The position numbers were made by a program, and so were the translations under genes. Below, one piece after another: positions 34,164 to 45,164 of a stretch of DNA of 64,000 nt (positions are counted from its first letter, which is position 1; every line of letters starts with the position of its first letter). This DNA is from Planomonospora sp. ID82291 (GTDB taxonomy: Bacteria; Actinomycetota; Actinomycetes; Streptosporangiales; Streptosporangiaceae), in assembly GCF_015711645.1 (NCBI RefSeq), contig NZ_JABTEX010000002.1, positions 186,001-250,000 of the forward strand, in the 5' to 3' direction. The notes under the pieces are model-generated. The model saw only the letters and a list, made by a program, of their open reading frames with translations, was not told where the DNA came from and searched no databases.

Positions 34164-34934
34164 ATGCCTCGCGGATTTCGTCGCGCCCTGAACGCGCTCT
34201 GGGTCTCGGGATTGGGAGCGCTGCTCTTCTCCGGAGGCCTGCCCGCTGCGGCGGCGACACCGGCCGGGTCCACCGAGACCCTTGAGGCGATGACCGACAG
34301 ATATCTGTTCGACTCCTCCCTCGCCGATTTCTCGGCGGCGTCGGACGAGAAGAGGGACCGCCCCGACGAGCCGCTGATCTGGAGTTCCGACGACTGCTCC
34401 TTCATTGGCGACCAGGGCGTCTTCGACTTCACCGCCTCCTGCCGGCGCCACGACTTCGGATACCGTAACTACAAGCAGCAGAACCGATTCACGAAGGAAG
34501 GCCGCCGGCGCATAGACGAGAACTTCAGAAATGATATGAACGCGACCTGCAACCGCTACAGCGGATGGCGGTCCGCCCAGGGCGTGGTATGTCGAGCGGA
34601 GGCACGGGCATATTATTCGTTCGTTCGCGTCGTCGGACGCGCCCATCCGATTCGCTCCGTCTTCCTGTTCGGCAGGAGGATACGTCTCTACGTCAGCTCC
34701 GACGACCCCTACGCCTCCGGTTACCTCTCGAACGGCTCCCCGAGGGACTCGGTCTGGCTGGACCGGTCCGGCGACGGGGGAAGAACGTGGGAGCAGCTGC
34801 ACGTGACGAGGGTCCCCTGGAAAATGCGCCGCGCGTTGACGTTTCCGGTCAGGTCCGCTGGATACACGCTGCGGGCTTGCGGCAAGGCCGGGAACAGAAG
34901 CGAAATCGCATGTACGGAATGGGTCGCACTGTGA
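34164..34934 (+). CDS. Secreted prokaryotic phospholipase A2 with extra C-terminal module
   Basis: 256 aa. GAAGGAG lies five bases before the ATG. Signal peptide about 1-31. The PLA2 domain (about 36-155) has DFTASCRRHDFGYRNYK with catalytic H96 and Ca-binding D97, and D124 in FRNDMNATC, matching the His-Asp dyad of Streptomyces secreted PLA2 (PF09056). Family enzymes end here. This one adds ~85 residues (YVSSDDPYASGYLSNGSP, VWLDRSGDGGRTW, LRACGKAGNRSEIACTEWV) like the tail of the upstream kinase. It would hydrolyse the sn-2 ester of phospholipids outside the cell. Confidence 0.85.
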   Translation: MPRGFRRALNALWVSGLGALLFSGGLPAAAATPAGSTETLEAMTDRYLFDSSLADFSAASDEKRDRPDEPLIWSSDDCSFIGDQGVFDFTASCRRHDFGYRNYKQQNRFTKEGRRRIDENFRNDMNATCNRYSGWRSAQGVVCRAEARAYYSFVRVVGRAHPIRSVFLFGRRIRLYVSSDDPYASGYLSNGSPRDSVWLDRSGDGGRTWEQLHVTRVPWKMRRALTFPVRSAGYTLRACGKAGNRSEIACTEWVAL

Positions 34935-35455
34935 CGTCGGGGTGAATCACGGGTCGTGTCCACGGAAGCCCTCTCTGCCGGACTGCCATGAGGCAGGGGA
35001 CGCCGGAGTCCTCCTGGCGTCGGGCAGGGCGAGACAGGACGATCACGACAGTGACGATGACCCGCGCCGACCAGCCCGTCAGGCCGCCAGTTCGTCAGCC
35101 CGTCAGCCCGTCAGCTCACCGGGCTTATGCGCGACCGGGCTTATGCGCGGGACCACGTCCTTTGCGTGGAGGCGGATCTTCGGTTCCGTCACGCCGAAGG
35201 TCTCACCGAGGGCTGCGCCGTACCGGCGGCTGTCGGGCGGGCGGTCAGGAAAGCCGACGCGGTACGAGGTGAAGCCGGACGGCCGTTTCCGGAGATGACG
35301 CCCAAGGGCGCTTCAAGGGCACTTCGGCGACGACAAGCGGGATTTCGGATCCCCTTCACCGATGACGACCTGTCAAGGCGCTCCGGAGCCCCGAATCAGG
35401 GTCGGTCGCTTGGCGCCGGTGCGGTGGTTCCGGTGATGTCCTCCGGTCGCGGACG
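34935..35455. other. Intergenic region with short direct repeats, no supported gene
   Basis: Open frames here lack ribosome sites and recognisable proteins. Visible structure is limited to GTCAGCCCGTCAG-type repeats near 35078-35110 and two copies of ACCGGGCTTATGCGCG near 35118-35148. It separates the phospholipase from the lsr2 terminator. Confidence 0.5.
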
Positions 35456-35482
35456 ATAAAAAGCCCCCTCTTCGGAGGGGGC
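35456..35482 (-). terminator. Rho-independent terminator of lsr2
   Basis: An 8-bp perfect stem (GCCCCCTC / GAGGGGGC, 35463-35470 and 35475-35482) with a four-base loop is followed on the minus strand by a T run (35458-35462). It starts 12 bases past the lsr2 stop. On the plus strand the loop is TTCG and a T run lies some bases further on, so it may work in both directions. Confidence 0.85.
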
Positions 35483-35493
35483 CGGACCTTTTT

Positions 35494-35835
35494 TCAGTGG
35501 GCCGCCTCGTACTGTTCCACGATCGATGAGGCGATCCGGCCGCGCTCGCTGACGTTCAGGCCCTGCGCCTTGGCCCATTCGCGGACCTTGGCGCTCTTCT
35601 CGCGGTCCATGGAGCGGCTGCCCGCGGTGCTTCCCCGGCGACCGCGGCCCGGCCGCTCCTGGCGGACCGGGCGGGCGGCGTTGATGAAGGGAGCCAGCGC
35701 CTTGCGCAGCTTGTCGGCGTTCTCGTCGCTCAGGTCGATCTCGTAGGCGGATCCTTCGAGGGTGAAGGAGACGGTGCCCGATGCCTCGCCGCCGTCGAGG
35801 TCGTCAACGAAAGTCTCCACGACCTTCTTAGCCAT
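35494..35835 (-). CDS. lsr2: Lsr2 nucleoid-associated protein / xenogeneic silencer
   Basis: 113 aa, normal length for Lsr2. The N-terminal dimerisation domain (about 1-62) shows VDDLDGGEASGTVSFTLEGS and YEIDLSDENADKLRKAL. A basic linker RPGRGRRG precedes the C-terminal DNA-binding domain (MDREKSAKVREWAKAQG, SERGRI with the AT-hook-like RGR). Lsr2 bridges AT-rich and foreign DNA and silences it. ATG 35835 has GGAG upstream. The gene sits beside the lower-GC TIR-kinase cassette, a possible target. Confidence 0.93.
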   Translation of the reverse strand: MAKKVVETFVDDLDGGEASGTVSFTLEGSAYEIDLSDENADKLRKALAPFINAARPVRQERPGRGRRGSTAGSRSMDREKSAKVREWAKAQGLNVSERGRIASSIVEQYEAAH

Positions 35836-36339
35836 GTCATGCTCCAGATATGTTGTGGTGGGGCGTACCTTAGCGGTTCGCGGTGGTTCTTCAAATCAAC
35901 GGGCTCGGATGTGGCGGCTTGCGGAGCCCGCTCCGGTAAGAAGGGCTACCAGAAGCGGTGCGGCCACCGTACCCCGATCCCGCGATCATAGTCGGTTCAC
36001 GCCGGACCCCGCGGTTTTCGATTTCCTTCCGTCCTCTGCCGTCACGGTTCCCGGGAGGGGCGGAGGAAACCCGTCACGACTCCCCGGAGGCCGAGAGGAA
36101 ACGGAGGAGTTCCGCACTCCGAAGCCGTTGCGCCCTCTCCGCGGGGGCGGGGCATCGGGATTCACCGCGGCGGCCGGATCCGTCGGCGGCCATGTTCTGC
36201 CGACCGGTCGAAATGTTCTTCGCTCCCGTGTCTCGATGATCATGATCCTGTGGACGGCGGTCCCGGCGCGGCCGCCCGGCCCGCGCGGCGATCGCGGTAC
36301 CGGTCGCCGCGCGCTGCTGTGCGGCGTGCCGGGTGACGC
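35836..36339. other. Region between lsr2 and the recombinase remnant, nothing recognised
   Basis: The stretch upstream of lsr2 (to about 35870) is locally AT-rich (ACATATCT on the minus strand) and probably holds the lsr2 promoter. The remainder has no frame with a ribosome site or a recognisable product. It may contain more decayed mobile-element sequence. Confidence 0.45.
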
Positions 36340-36645
36340 CGGCGACGGGGGCCGGTTCCGGACCTCCGAGGGGCGCCCGTTCTCCTCCTCTGCCTACTCG
36401 GCGTCCGGCAGGAAGCCCGGCGGCGGGCCCTCACCGCCGAGCAGGTCGCCTGGCCGCTCGCGACCCGGCCGTACGGCCTGCGGCACGCCGCCGTGTCCCT
36501 GTGGCTCAACGCCGGGGTCCCGGCAACCGAGGTGGCCAAGCGGGCGGGGCACAGCGTCGACGTGCTCCTGAGCGTCTACGCCAAGTGCATCGAGGGACAG
36601 CGGTCCCGTGCCAACCGACAGATCTCCGATGCTCTCGATGACTAA
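36340..36645 (+). pseudogene. Tyrosine recombinase (integrase) C-terminal remnant, frameshifted
   Basis: In the last frame, ALTAEQVAWPLATRPYGLRH, AAVSLWLNAGVPATEV, AKRAGHSVDVLLSVYAKC and a charged tail ending at TAA 36643-36645 are the C-terminal catalytic part of an actinomycete-type integrase. LRH, GH and the nucleophilic Tyr of VYAKC are present. A frame change at about 36402 separates it from GGRFRTSEGRPFSSSAYS, the normal preceding block. Nothing recognisable remains of the N-terminal two-thirds. It lies 0.74 kb from the 3' end of tRNA-Arg. Confidence 0.78.
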
Positions 36646-36692
36646 TTCATGATCCACATTGAAGGTCCTGGACCTGTTCCGGGGCCTTCGGC

Positions 36693-37226
36693 ATGTCTGG
36701 CGCCTGGCATACTTCTCCGGCGTCCGAGCAGCTGAGCCGCAAGTTCACGGCCCGTCGCGCATGGCCATGGTTCGCCCTGGCGGTGGTCGCCTCACTGGCG
36801 CCCTGGGCGCTCATGGCCGCGACCGAGAGCGGCGGCGCAGATTACACGCCGCTCGTCTCCTTCACGGCCCTCTTCGTCGCTGCCGCCGCGCGTTCGCTCT
36901 TCGCCCTGGACGCCTTCGTCACCGGCGGCCTGCCGCTGCTGGTCCTGCTCGTGGCCGTCTGCTGCCGCCGGTGGTGGCCGGTGGGGGCGGTCGTCGCGGT
37001 TGTTCTCGGTGTCATGGCGGTGATCAATTTGGCGCTTTTCCTCGGAGAGCTTCCCCGCGATGTCCTCACGGACGATGTCAGCGCTGGCGCTCAGCCGGAC
37101 TTCTATGTCAGCGCTGGGGAACCCGGAATCGCCATGCTGGCCGCGGTGGCGTACATTCTCGCGGCCGTGGCACTCGCTGTGGGGTCATGTCGCTCCAAGG
37201 CGTCGGCTCATCCCGTGAGAGGCTGA
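36693..37226 (+). CDS. Small polytopic membrane protein, unknown function
   Basis: 177 aa. Four hydrophobic segments (about 22-43, 53-72, 78-118, 148-165) are separated by short loops; the last 12 residues are Ser/Lys/Arg-rich. No family is recognised. It lies between the integrase remnant and tRNA-Arg, so it may be leftover cargo of the integrated element. GC at third positions is lower than in core genes, which agrees with foreign origin. Confidence 0.5.
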   Translation: MSGAWHTSPASEQLSRKFTARRAWPWFALAVVASLAPWALMAATESGGADYTPLVSFTALFVAAAARSLFALDAFVTGGLPLLVLLVAVCCRRWWPVGAVVAVVLGVMAVINLALFLGELPRDVLTDDVSAGAQPDFYVSAGEPGIAMLAAVAYILAAVALAVGSCRSKASAHPVRG

Positions 37227-37349
37227 GACGCGGGTTACGACCTGGGAAAACGCTGTCAAGATCGGATCGCGTATGGTTCGCGATCACTGGCCTACGGCTG
37301 CACACGACGGCACCCGACTGCATGTGATCGCTGGGAGGGCACACGCCAA

Positions 37350-37365
37350 GCCCCTGGTCAGGGGC
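37350..37365 (-). terminator. Hairpin downstream of tRNA-Arg
   Basis: GCCCCTG-GT-CAGGGGC is a perfect 7-bp stem, 18 bases beyond the CCA end of the tRNA on the minus strand. There is no T run, so termination by this hairpin alone is uncertain. Confidence 0.45.
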
Positions 37366-37382
37366 CTGGCGGCTGGTCACGG

Positions 37383-37458
37383 TGGTGCCCCCGGCATGAT
37401 TCGAACATGCGACACCCGCTTTAGGAGAGCGGTGCTCTATCCCCTGAGCTACGGAGGC
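37383..37458 (-). tRNA. tRNA-Arg (anticodon CCT)
   Basis: On the minus strand the acceptor stem GCCTCCG pairs with CGGGGGC, followed by discriminator A and an encoded CCA. D-arm GCTCAGGGGATAGAGC, anticodon stem CCGCT/AGCGG with loop CTCCTAA (anticodon CCT) and T-arm with TTCGAAT are all regular. It reads AGG codons. Its 3' end faces the integrase remnant, the usual arrangement for tRNA-targeted elements. Confidence 0.95.
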
Positions 37459-37621
37459 AAGGGCTGTCTGTAAGAGTAGCGAAGATGTCGAGTCTGTGCC
37501 CAGTCGGAGCGAGAGGAGATGGCGGCGGCGGGTCATCGCTTTCCTGAGGCGGGTCAAAGGGATGACAAGCGGGTGAGCCGCCGTGGCGTCCGCATGGCTA
37601 CTGTCACGCTCTGTGATCAGA

Positions 37622-38404
37622 ATGCGGCGGAAGCGGATTCCCGGTCGTCGAGCATCGCGGCCGATGGTGCTGGGCGTGGCGATGCTGGTGCCGGCCCTGC
37701 TGGCGGGCGGCCTCATGATGGCCGAGGTCACCGGCTACGACCTGGTGGTGAGCGGAACCGCCGTGGACGTGCAGGCGGGAGAAGCGTCCGGTGGTGCCGC
37801 TCCGATCGCGGCCGGATCGCCGGGGTCCTCCGGGACGTCCAGGGTCCCCGTCGCGACCAGGGCGGCCGGGGGCGAGTCGGCGGGTGAGGGTGGAGCGGTG
37901 GACGACGCGCCGTCCGATGGCACGGCGAACGGCGGTGCGACGACCGGTCGTACGGTGACCCGGGGTGCGGTGACGGAAAGTGAGCTGGTCGGGAACCGGA
38001 TGACGGAGCCCAGTTTCGTGCCGCCGCCCTTGCGGCCCTATCGGGTGTATGACGGCTGGATGCCGCCGGAGACGGTCAGCCTGGTCTACCTCCGGCCCGC
38101 GGGTCCCTCCGAAGAGGCGGGGAGAGCGGCGGAGGCGGCCGAAGGCAGGCGGAAGCGGCGGGGCTCCGGAGGAGGCGGGGAGAAGCCGCCGGAGAAGGCG
38201 CACGGGCCGGGTACGGGGCGCGCACAGGGGCCTGCGGAGTCCACGGACGGGGAGGCGCCGGATCGGGCGCCCGCGCCGTCCCCCACGCCTTCACCGACGC
38301 CGTCGTCCGAGGAGTCGGCGGACGCGGAGGCGGAGTGCTCGCAGGAATGGCGGGACACCTGGCTCTGGGAGATCTGCCTGGACGGCAACCGGCAGAAGGT
38401 CTGA
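37622..38404 (+). CDS. Membrane-anchored disordered protein, unknown function
   Basis: 260 aa from ATG 37622; GTG 37583 or 37613 are alternatives. A basic N-terminus and one helix (about 15-35, MVLGVAMLVPALLAGGLMMA) give a type II anchor. The remainder is Gly/Ala/Ser/Pro-rich and disordered except PPPLRPYRVYDGWMPPETV (about 150) and a C-terminal block ECSQEWRDTWLWEICLDG with two Cys. No family is recognised. Codon bias supports translation. Confidence 0.6.
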   Translation: MRRKRIPGRRASRPMVLGVAMLVPALLAGGLMMAEVTGYDLVVSGTAVDVQAGEASGGAAPIAAGSPGSSGTSRVPVATRAAGGESAGEGGAVDDAPSDGTANGGATTGRTVTRGAVTESELVGNRMTEPSFVPPPLRPYRVYDGWMPPETVSLVYLRPAGPSEEAGRAAEAAEGRRKRRGSGGGGEKPPEKAHGPGTGRAQGPAESTDGEAPDRAPAPSPTPSPTPSSEESADAEAECSQEWRDTWLWEICLDGNRQKV

Positions 38405-38602
38405 GGGCTCCCGCGGCGGGTGGGGGGCCGGAGACGCTCCGTGATCCCCCCGGGTGCGATCGGCGGGAAGTCAGGGACGGAGCTTGCTAAATGGGGCGTT
38501 CGGTGCATAGCGGCCGTGAAGAGTCTGGTTCGGGCATCCGGTGAGCTGTAGTAACGTGCGTGCCTGACCCGGGTCACGAGTTCGCAAACGGAGGGGTCGA
38601 AC

Positions 38603-39853
38603 GTGCTACCTCGTCGATCAGCGGGTCTGATCGTCGTCGTCGCGACGATGACTTCCCTCGTTCCGGGGGTCGCCACCGCGCAGCGGTCACCGGTGAAGGC
38701 CGAGGCCGTGGCGGGGCGGGCGCACGCGCAACCCCGGGCCGTCGCGGACCGGGTGGTGAACCCGCCGGCCGGCTTGGACTCCTCGGCCGTCCCGACCTCC
38801 CTGGCCGTCCCGAACTCCCCGATCGGTCTGGGGTCCCCGGCCGGTGGGTGGCGGGGCGTACCCGCCGGGAGCCGGGCCGCCGCCCGGCGTGATCCGGTGA
38901 ACCTCACCGAGCTCCGCAGGGACGCCGAGAAGGCGGCGAAGGACCTGGAGGTCGCCACCAAGGCGCTGGAACAGAGACGCACGAAGATCCGTGAGGCGCA
39001 GAAGGCGCTGACCGCCAAGTTGCGGGAACTGCAGACCGCGGAACGGGCCTTCGCCCAGGTACGGCAGCCGCTGTCCGACCTCATCGGGCTGCTCTACCAG
39101 CAGCCGGCCGGAGGGGACGTGACGGGCCTGCTGTCCGGAGACTCCAGCGGTGACACGCTCCGTGCCATGACGGGGGTCACCCAGCTCATCGCCGAGCGGA
39201 ACCAGGTGCTGGAGGAGAGCAGTCGCCTGCAGGCCGAGCGGGAGCGGCTGGCGGCCGAGGCGCAGGAGCTGCGGGCGGGGACGCTGCTGGCGGAGGCCCA
39301 GATGGGGGCGGAGATCAAGACGCTCCAGGCGCGCTCGGACAAGCTGGTGAAGACGCTCACCAAGGCACTCGTGAAGCTGGGAATCAAGATCGACAAGGTC
39401 GGCCGGGCGGCGCTCGGGTGCGACCCGACGAAGGTGAACTCGGCGGGGGAGTTCCCCAACGGCCTGATCCCGAAGGCCTACCTGTGCCCCCTCCAGCAGC
39501 CCGGCCACCAGCTCCGGGCCGACGCGGCGATCGCGTTCATCAGCATGAACGAGTCCTACCGCAAGAGATTCGGCAAGCCCATGTGCGTGACGGACGCCTA
39601 CCGGAACCTGGCCGAGCAGCAGTCGGTCTACTATCGCCGTCCCGGCCTGGCCGCCGTCCCGGGCCGCAGCAACCACGGACTGGGGCTCGCCGTCGACCTG
39701 TGCGGAGGCGTGCAGAACTTCCGCTCGGCGGAGTTCAACTGGGTGGAGGCCAACGGCAAGAAGTTCGGGTGGATCCACCCTCAATGGGCGTATTCCAGTC
39801 CTTTCGAGCCCTGGCACTGGGAGTACGACCCGAAGCTCGGCTCGCTTCTCTGA
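38603..39853 (+). CDS. Secreted D-Ala-D-Ala carboxypeptidase, VanY/M15B, with coiled coil
   Basis: 416 aa, GTG start with GGAGGGG upstream. Signal peptide about 1-27. After a variable linker, a long coiled coil (about 95-265) is rich in Ala/Glu/Arg heptads, like peptidoglycan-hydrolase activators. The C-terminal M15B domain (about 275-416) has SNHGLGLAVDLCGG (zinc His and Asp) and EPWHWEYD (catalytic Glu/His region). The enzyme trims D-Ala from stem peptides. The coiled coil suggests partner-controlled localisation. Confidence 0.85.
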   Translation: MLPRRSAGLIVVVATMTSLVPGVATAQRSPVKAEAVAGRAHAQPRAVADRVVNPPAGLDSSAVPTSLAVPNSPIGLGSPAGGWRGVPAGSRAAARRDPVNLTELRRDAEKAAKDLEVATKALEQRRTKIREAQKALTAKLRELQTAERAFAQVRQPLSDLIGLLYQQPAGGDVTGLLSGDSSGDTLRAMTGVTQLIAERNQVLEESSRLQAERERLAAEAQELRAGTLLAEAQMGAEIKTLQARSDKLVKTLTKALVKLGIKIDKVGRAALGCDPTKVNSAGEFPNGLIPKAYLCPLQQPGHQLRADAAIAFISMNESYRKRFGKPMCVTDAYRNLAEQQSVYYRRPGLAAVPGRSNHGLGLAVDLCGGVQNFRSAEFNWVEANGKKFGWIHPQWAYSSPFEPWHWEYDPKLGSLL

Positions 39854-40075
39854 CCGCTCGTAGATCGGGCCTCCTGCCGACCGGGTTCCTGCCGGCTGAA
39901 CCTCCTGCCGGCTGAACCTTCTACCGGCCGGGCCTTCTGGAGGCCTGGCCCCGGCCGGTCGGTGACAGGCGATCCGGCGGGGCGCCCGGGGCCGCCTGTG
40001 TCGGGCCGGAGCCGCCGGATGAGGCCACCGGTCCGGTCCGGGCCGCGGCGGAGAGGATCCGAACGCCGGATCCGG

Positions 40076-40480
40076 TCACGTCATCGGGGCGACCTGGGCG
40101 GTGCAGTGGCGGCAGCGGACGGCGGCCTTGGGGATCTCCGAGAGGCACTCGGGGCACTCGCGCAGCTTCGTCTCCTCCGGCGTGGCGAACCGGGCGGTGA
40201 TCCTCTCGTAGGGGGTGATGACCAGGAAGTAGATGACCGCCGCGATCAGCAGGAACGAGATCACCGCGTTGAGGAAGTTGCCGTACGTGAGCGTGCCGGA
40301 GCCGATTTTCAGCGTCAGGTGGCTGAAGTCGGGCTTGCCGACGATGGCGGCGATGAGCGGGTTGATGAGGTCTTTGACGAAGGAGTTCACGATGGCGGTG
40401 AAGGCGGCGCCGACGACCACCGCGACGGCGAGGTCGAGCACGTTGCCGCGCATCAGGAACTTCTTGAATCCACTCAGCAT
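40076..40480 (-). CDS. mscL: Large-conductance mechanosensitive channel with C-terminal zinc ribbon
   Basis: 134 aa. ATG 40480 has AAGGAG five bases upstream, whereas the GTG at 40486 overlaps that site. SGFKKFLMRGNVLDLAVAVVVGAAF is the MscL TM1 signature; NAVISFLLIAAVIYFLVI is TM2. The channel opens under membrane tension and releases solutes on osmotic downshift. Instead of the usual short helix, the C-terminus has CPECLSEIPKAAVRCRHC, two CxxC pairs forming a probable zinc ribbon in the cytoplasm. mscL lies in the same broad neighbourhood as fmdB and galU in mycobacteria. Confidence 0.93.
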   Translation of the reverse strand: MLSGFKKFLMRGNVLDLAVAVVVGAAFTAIVNSFVKDLINPLIAAIVGKPDFSHLTLKIGSGTLTYGNFLNAVISFLLIAAVIYFLVITPYERITARFATPEETKLRECPECLSEIPKAAVRCRHCTAQVAPMT

Positions 40481-40565
40481 GACCACTCCTTACCCGGGAC
40501 CTTCGGCCTCCGGGGTCGTTCGTCTTCGGGGGTGAGGGCGCTATTACCCTGCCACGGCCGGATCA

Positions 40566-41216
40566 TCACCGGGGAGGGGCGATCGTGATCGACAACCGGC
40601 CGCCGGACTGGGCGGAGGCCAGCTCGACCGCCTGATCCGAGGTCGTGGCGAGCATGAGGAGCGCGTCCCGGTCGCTCCCGGCCGCGGGGACGGTGAGGAC
40701 GGGGACGCCCTCGGCCACGATCCGAGCCGGGGCGGAGGAGCCGTCCCAGCCGGTCGGCGCGGCGAGCACGTTCACCACGTCTCCGGGGGAGAGCAGGCGG
40801 GCGCTCTCAGGGTCGGCGACGCGGACCGGCGCGGCGACCGTGCCGGGCGCGTGGGCGGCCAGCAGACTCGGGCCGAGCAGCCGGACGTCGGTGAGGGGCT
40901 CTCCGCGCCGCGCGGGACCCGCCAGGACCCGTCCGGCGACCGGTGCGCCCGGCCGCAGGGCGCCGTCGGGGGCCGTACCGGGCCGCAGGGCGACCGGTTC
41001 CACGTCGGCGGCGGACAGGACGCCGCCGGGCAGGTCGCGGGCCGCCGCGAGCACGGTCACCGACGAGGTCTCGGGTCGCAGACCGACCACGGCGCACGCC
41101 GCGGCCAAGGCCGCGAGGACGGCGGCGGCGAGGCGGTGACGGCGGCCGAGGAGGCGGCGGCCGGGAAGGAGACGGCCCGGCAGACGCAGGCCGGGAAGGA
41201 GACGGACGGCGGACAT
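40566..41216 (-). CDS. SAF-domain (CpaB/RcpC-like) protein
   Basis: 216 aa from ATG 41216, with GGAG seven bases upstream. An Arg/Leu/Pro-rich N-terminus leads into one membrane helix (about 30-48). The SAF domain (about 57-115) contains LAAARDLPGGVLSAADVEPV, and a second half has DPESARLLSPGDVVNVLAAP and LMLATTSDQAVELASAQ. This is a second CpaB-like protein, separate from the tad operon at 4.2 kb and without other tad genes beside it. Confidence 0.72.
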   Translation of the reverse strand: MSAVRLLPGLRLPGRLLPGRRLLGRRHRLAAAVLAALAAACAVVGLRPETSSVTVLAAARDLPGGVLSAADVEPVALRPGTAPDGALRPGAPVAGRVLAGPARRGEPLTDVRLLGPSLLAAHAPGTVAAPVRVADPESARLLSPGDVVNVLAAPTGWDGSSAPARIVAEGVPVLTVPAAGSDRDALLMLATTSDQAVELASAQSGGRLSITIAPPR

Positions 41217-41374
41217 GGCTGGCTCCACAGGAGGTCACCGGAGGCGGCGGGAGGCCGCCGGGCGGAAGGAACACCGGAGGCGGGGGCGGAGGTCACCGGT
41301 CGAGGCGGGGAAGGGAGCCCGGCGGGACGGGAAGGGCGCCCGGCGGGACGGGAAGAGGGCCCGGCGGCGGGAGG

Positions 41375-44345
<2,971 letters not shown>

Positions 44346-44555
44346 GACCGGCCGCTCCGCGACCCGCTGAGACCGACCGCCCGGGGAGCCGGCCGGGCGG
44401 GCAGGACGGGTGGGCCTGGCCGCCCGGGGAGCCGGCCGACCGCGCACCGGCCCGCCGTCGGACCGGTCACACGTCAGGTCGCGGAGACGGGGCGGCCGGT
44501 GCGGGCCGGTCACACGGGAGCCGTCGGCGGGTGGGGCCGGCCGCGCGCCCGTTCC

Positions 44556-44870
44556 TCAGGAGGCGGCGGCCGCGGGGGCCGGAGCGGCGGCGGGCTTGGA
44601 CTCCGTCGACCCCGAGGAGGACGCGGCGGACGACGAGGAGCCCGAGGAGTTCGAGGAGCCCGACGTGGTGGAGCTCACCGTGCTCGAACCGGACGACCGG
44701 CTGTCCGTCCGGTAGAAACCGGACCCCTTGAAGACGATGCCGACCGCAGAGAACACCTTGCGCAGCTCGCCCTGGCAGCTCGGGCACACGGTGAGCGCGT
44801 CATCCGAGAACTTCTGAACGATCTCGAACTGGTTGTCACAGGCGGTGCAGGCGTACTGGTAGGTGGGCAC
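44556..44870 (-). CDS. FmdB-family zinc ribbon protein, Ruc-like
   Basis: 104 aa, GTG start with GGAGGAG upstream. PTYQYACTACDNQFEIVQKF ... CPSCQGELRKVFSAVGIVFKGSGFY is the FmdB zinc ribbon with two CxxC pairs. The last ~50 residues are a Ser/Gly/Thr/Ala-only disordered tail. M. tuberculosis Rv0991c (Ruc), a redox-regulated chaperone, has the same build and genomic neighbourhood, so a similar role is likely. It is in the same orientation as the folate cyclo-ligase and antiporter genes. Confidence 0.88.
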   Translation of the reverse strand: MPTYQYACTACDNQFEIVQKFSDDALTVCPSCQGELRKVFSAVGIVFKGSGFYRTDSRSSGSSTVSSTTSGSSNSSGSSSSAASSSGSTESKPAAAPAPAAAAS

Positions 44871-45072
44871 GCTCTCCTCCTCATTCGGTCCGCGCCGATT
44901 GGCACTCGACTGGCGCGACTGCTAATGGTACGGCGTCGACAAGCATAAACGCGAGCGGAGGATGCCACATTCCGGCATGCGCCTTCGGGCCGGGCCTCCG
45001 CCACCGTCCTGCAACCCGTCCCGCAACCCGTTCCACGTCCGGTCTGTGATCCGGTCCGCAGCCTGTTCCGGT

Positions 45073-45144
45073 CCGCAACCCGTTCCGTGTCCCGGTCCGC
45101 GACCCGTTCCGTGTCCCGGTCCGCGACCCGTTCCATGTCCCGGT
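45073..45144. repeat. Three 24-bp tandem repeats between fmdB and the antiporter gene
   Basis: Units 45073-45096, 45097-45120 and 45121-45144 (CCGCGACCCGTTCCGTGTCC plus CGGT) differ by one or two bases. Degenerate half-copies extend to about 45010. The region lies upstream of fmdB on the minus strand. It could bind a regulator or be a neutral expansion. Confidence 0.85.
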
Positions 45145-45164
45145 CCGCGGTCCGGCGCGGGAGG

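Noticed and set aside
35127-35459. Possible 110-aa gene upstream of the lsr2 terminator
   Set aside because: No ribosome site, no recognisable motif, atypical codon use, and it runs into the terminator.
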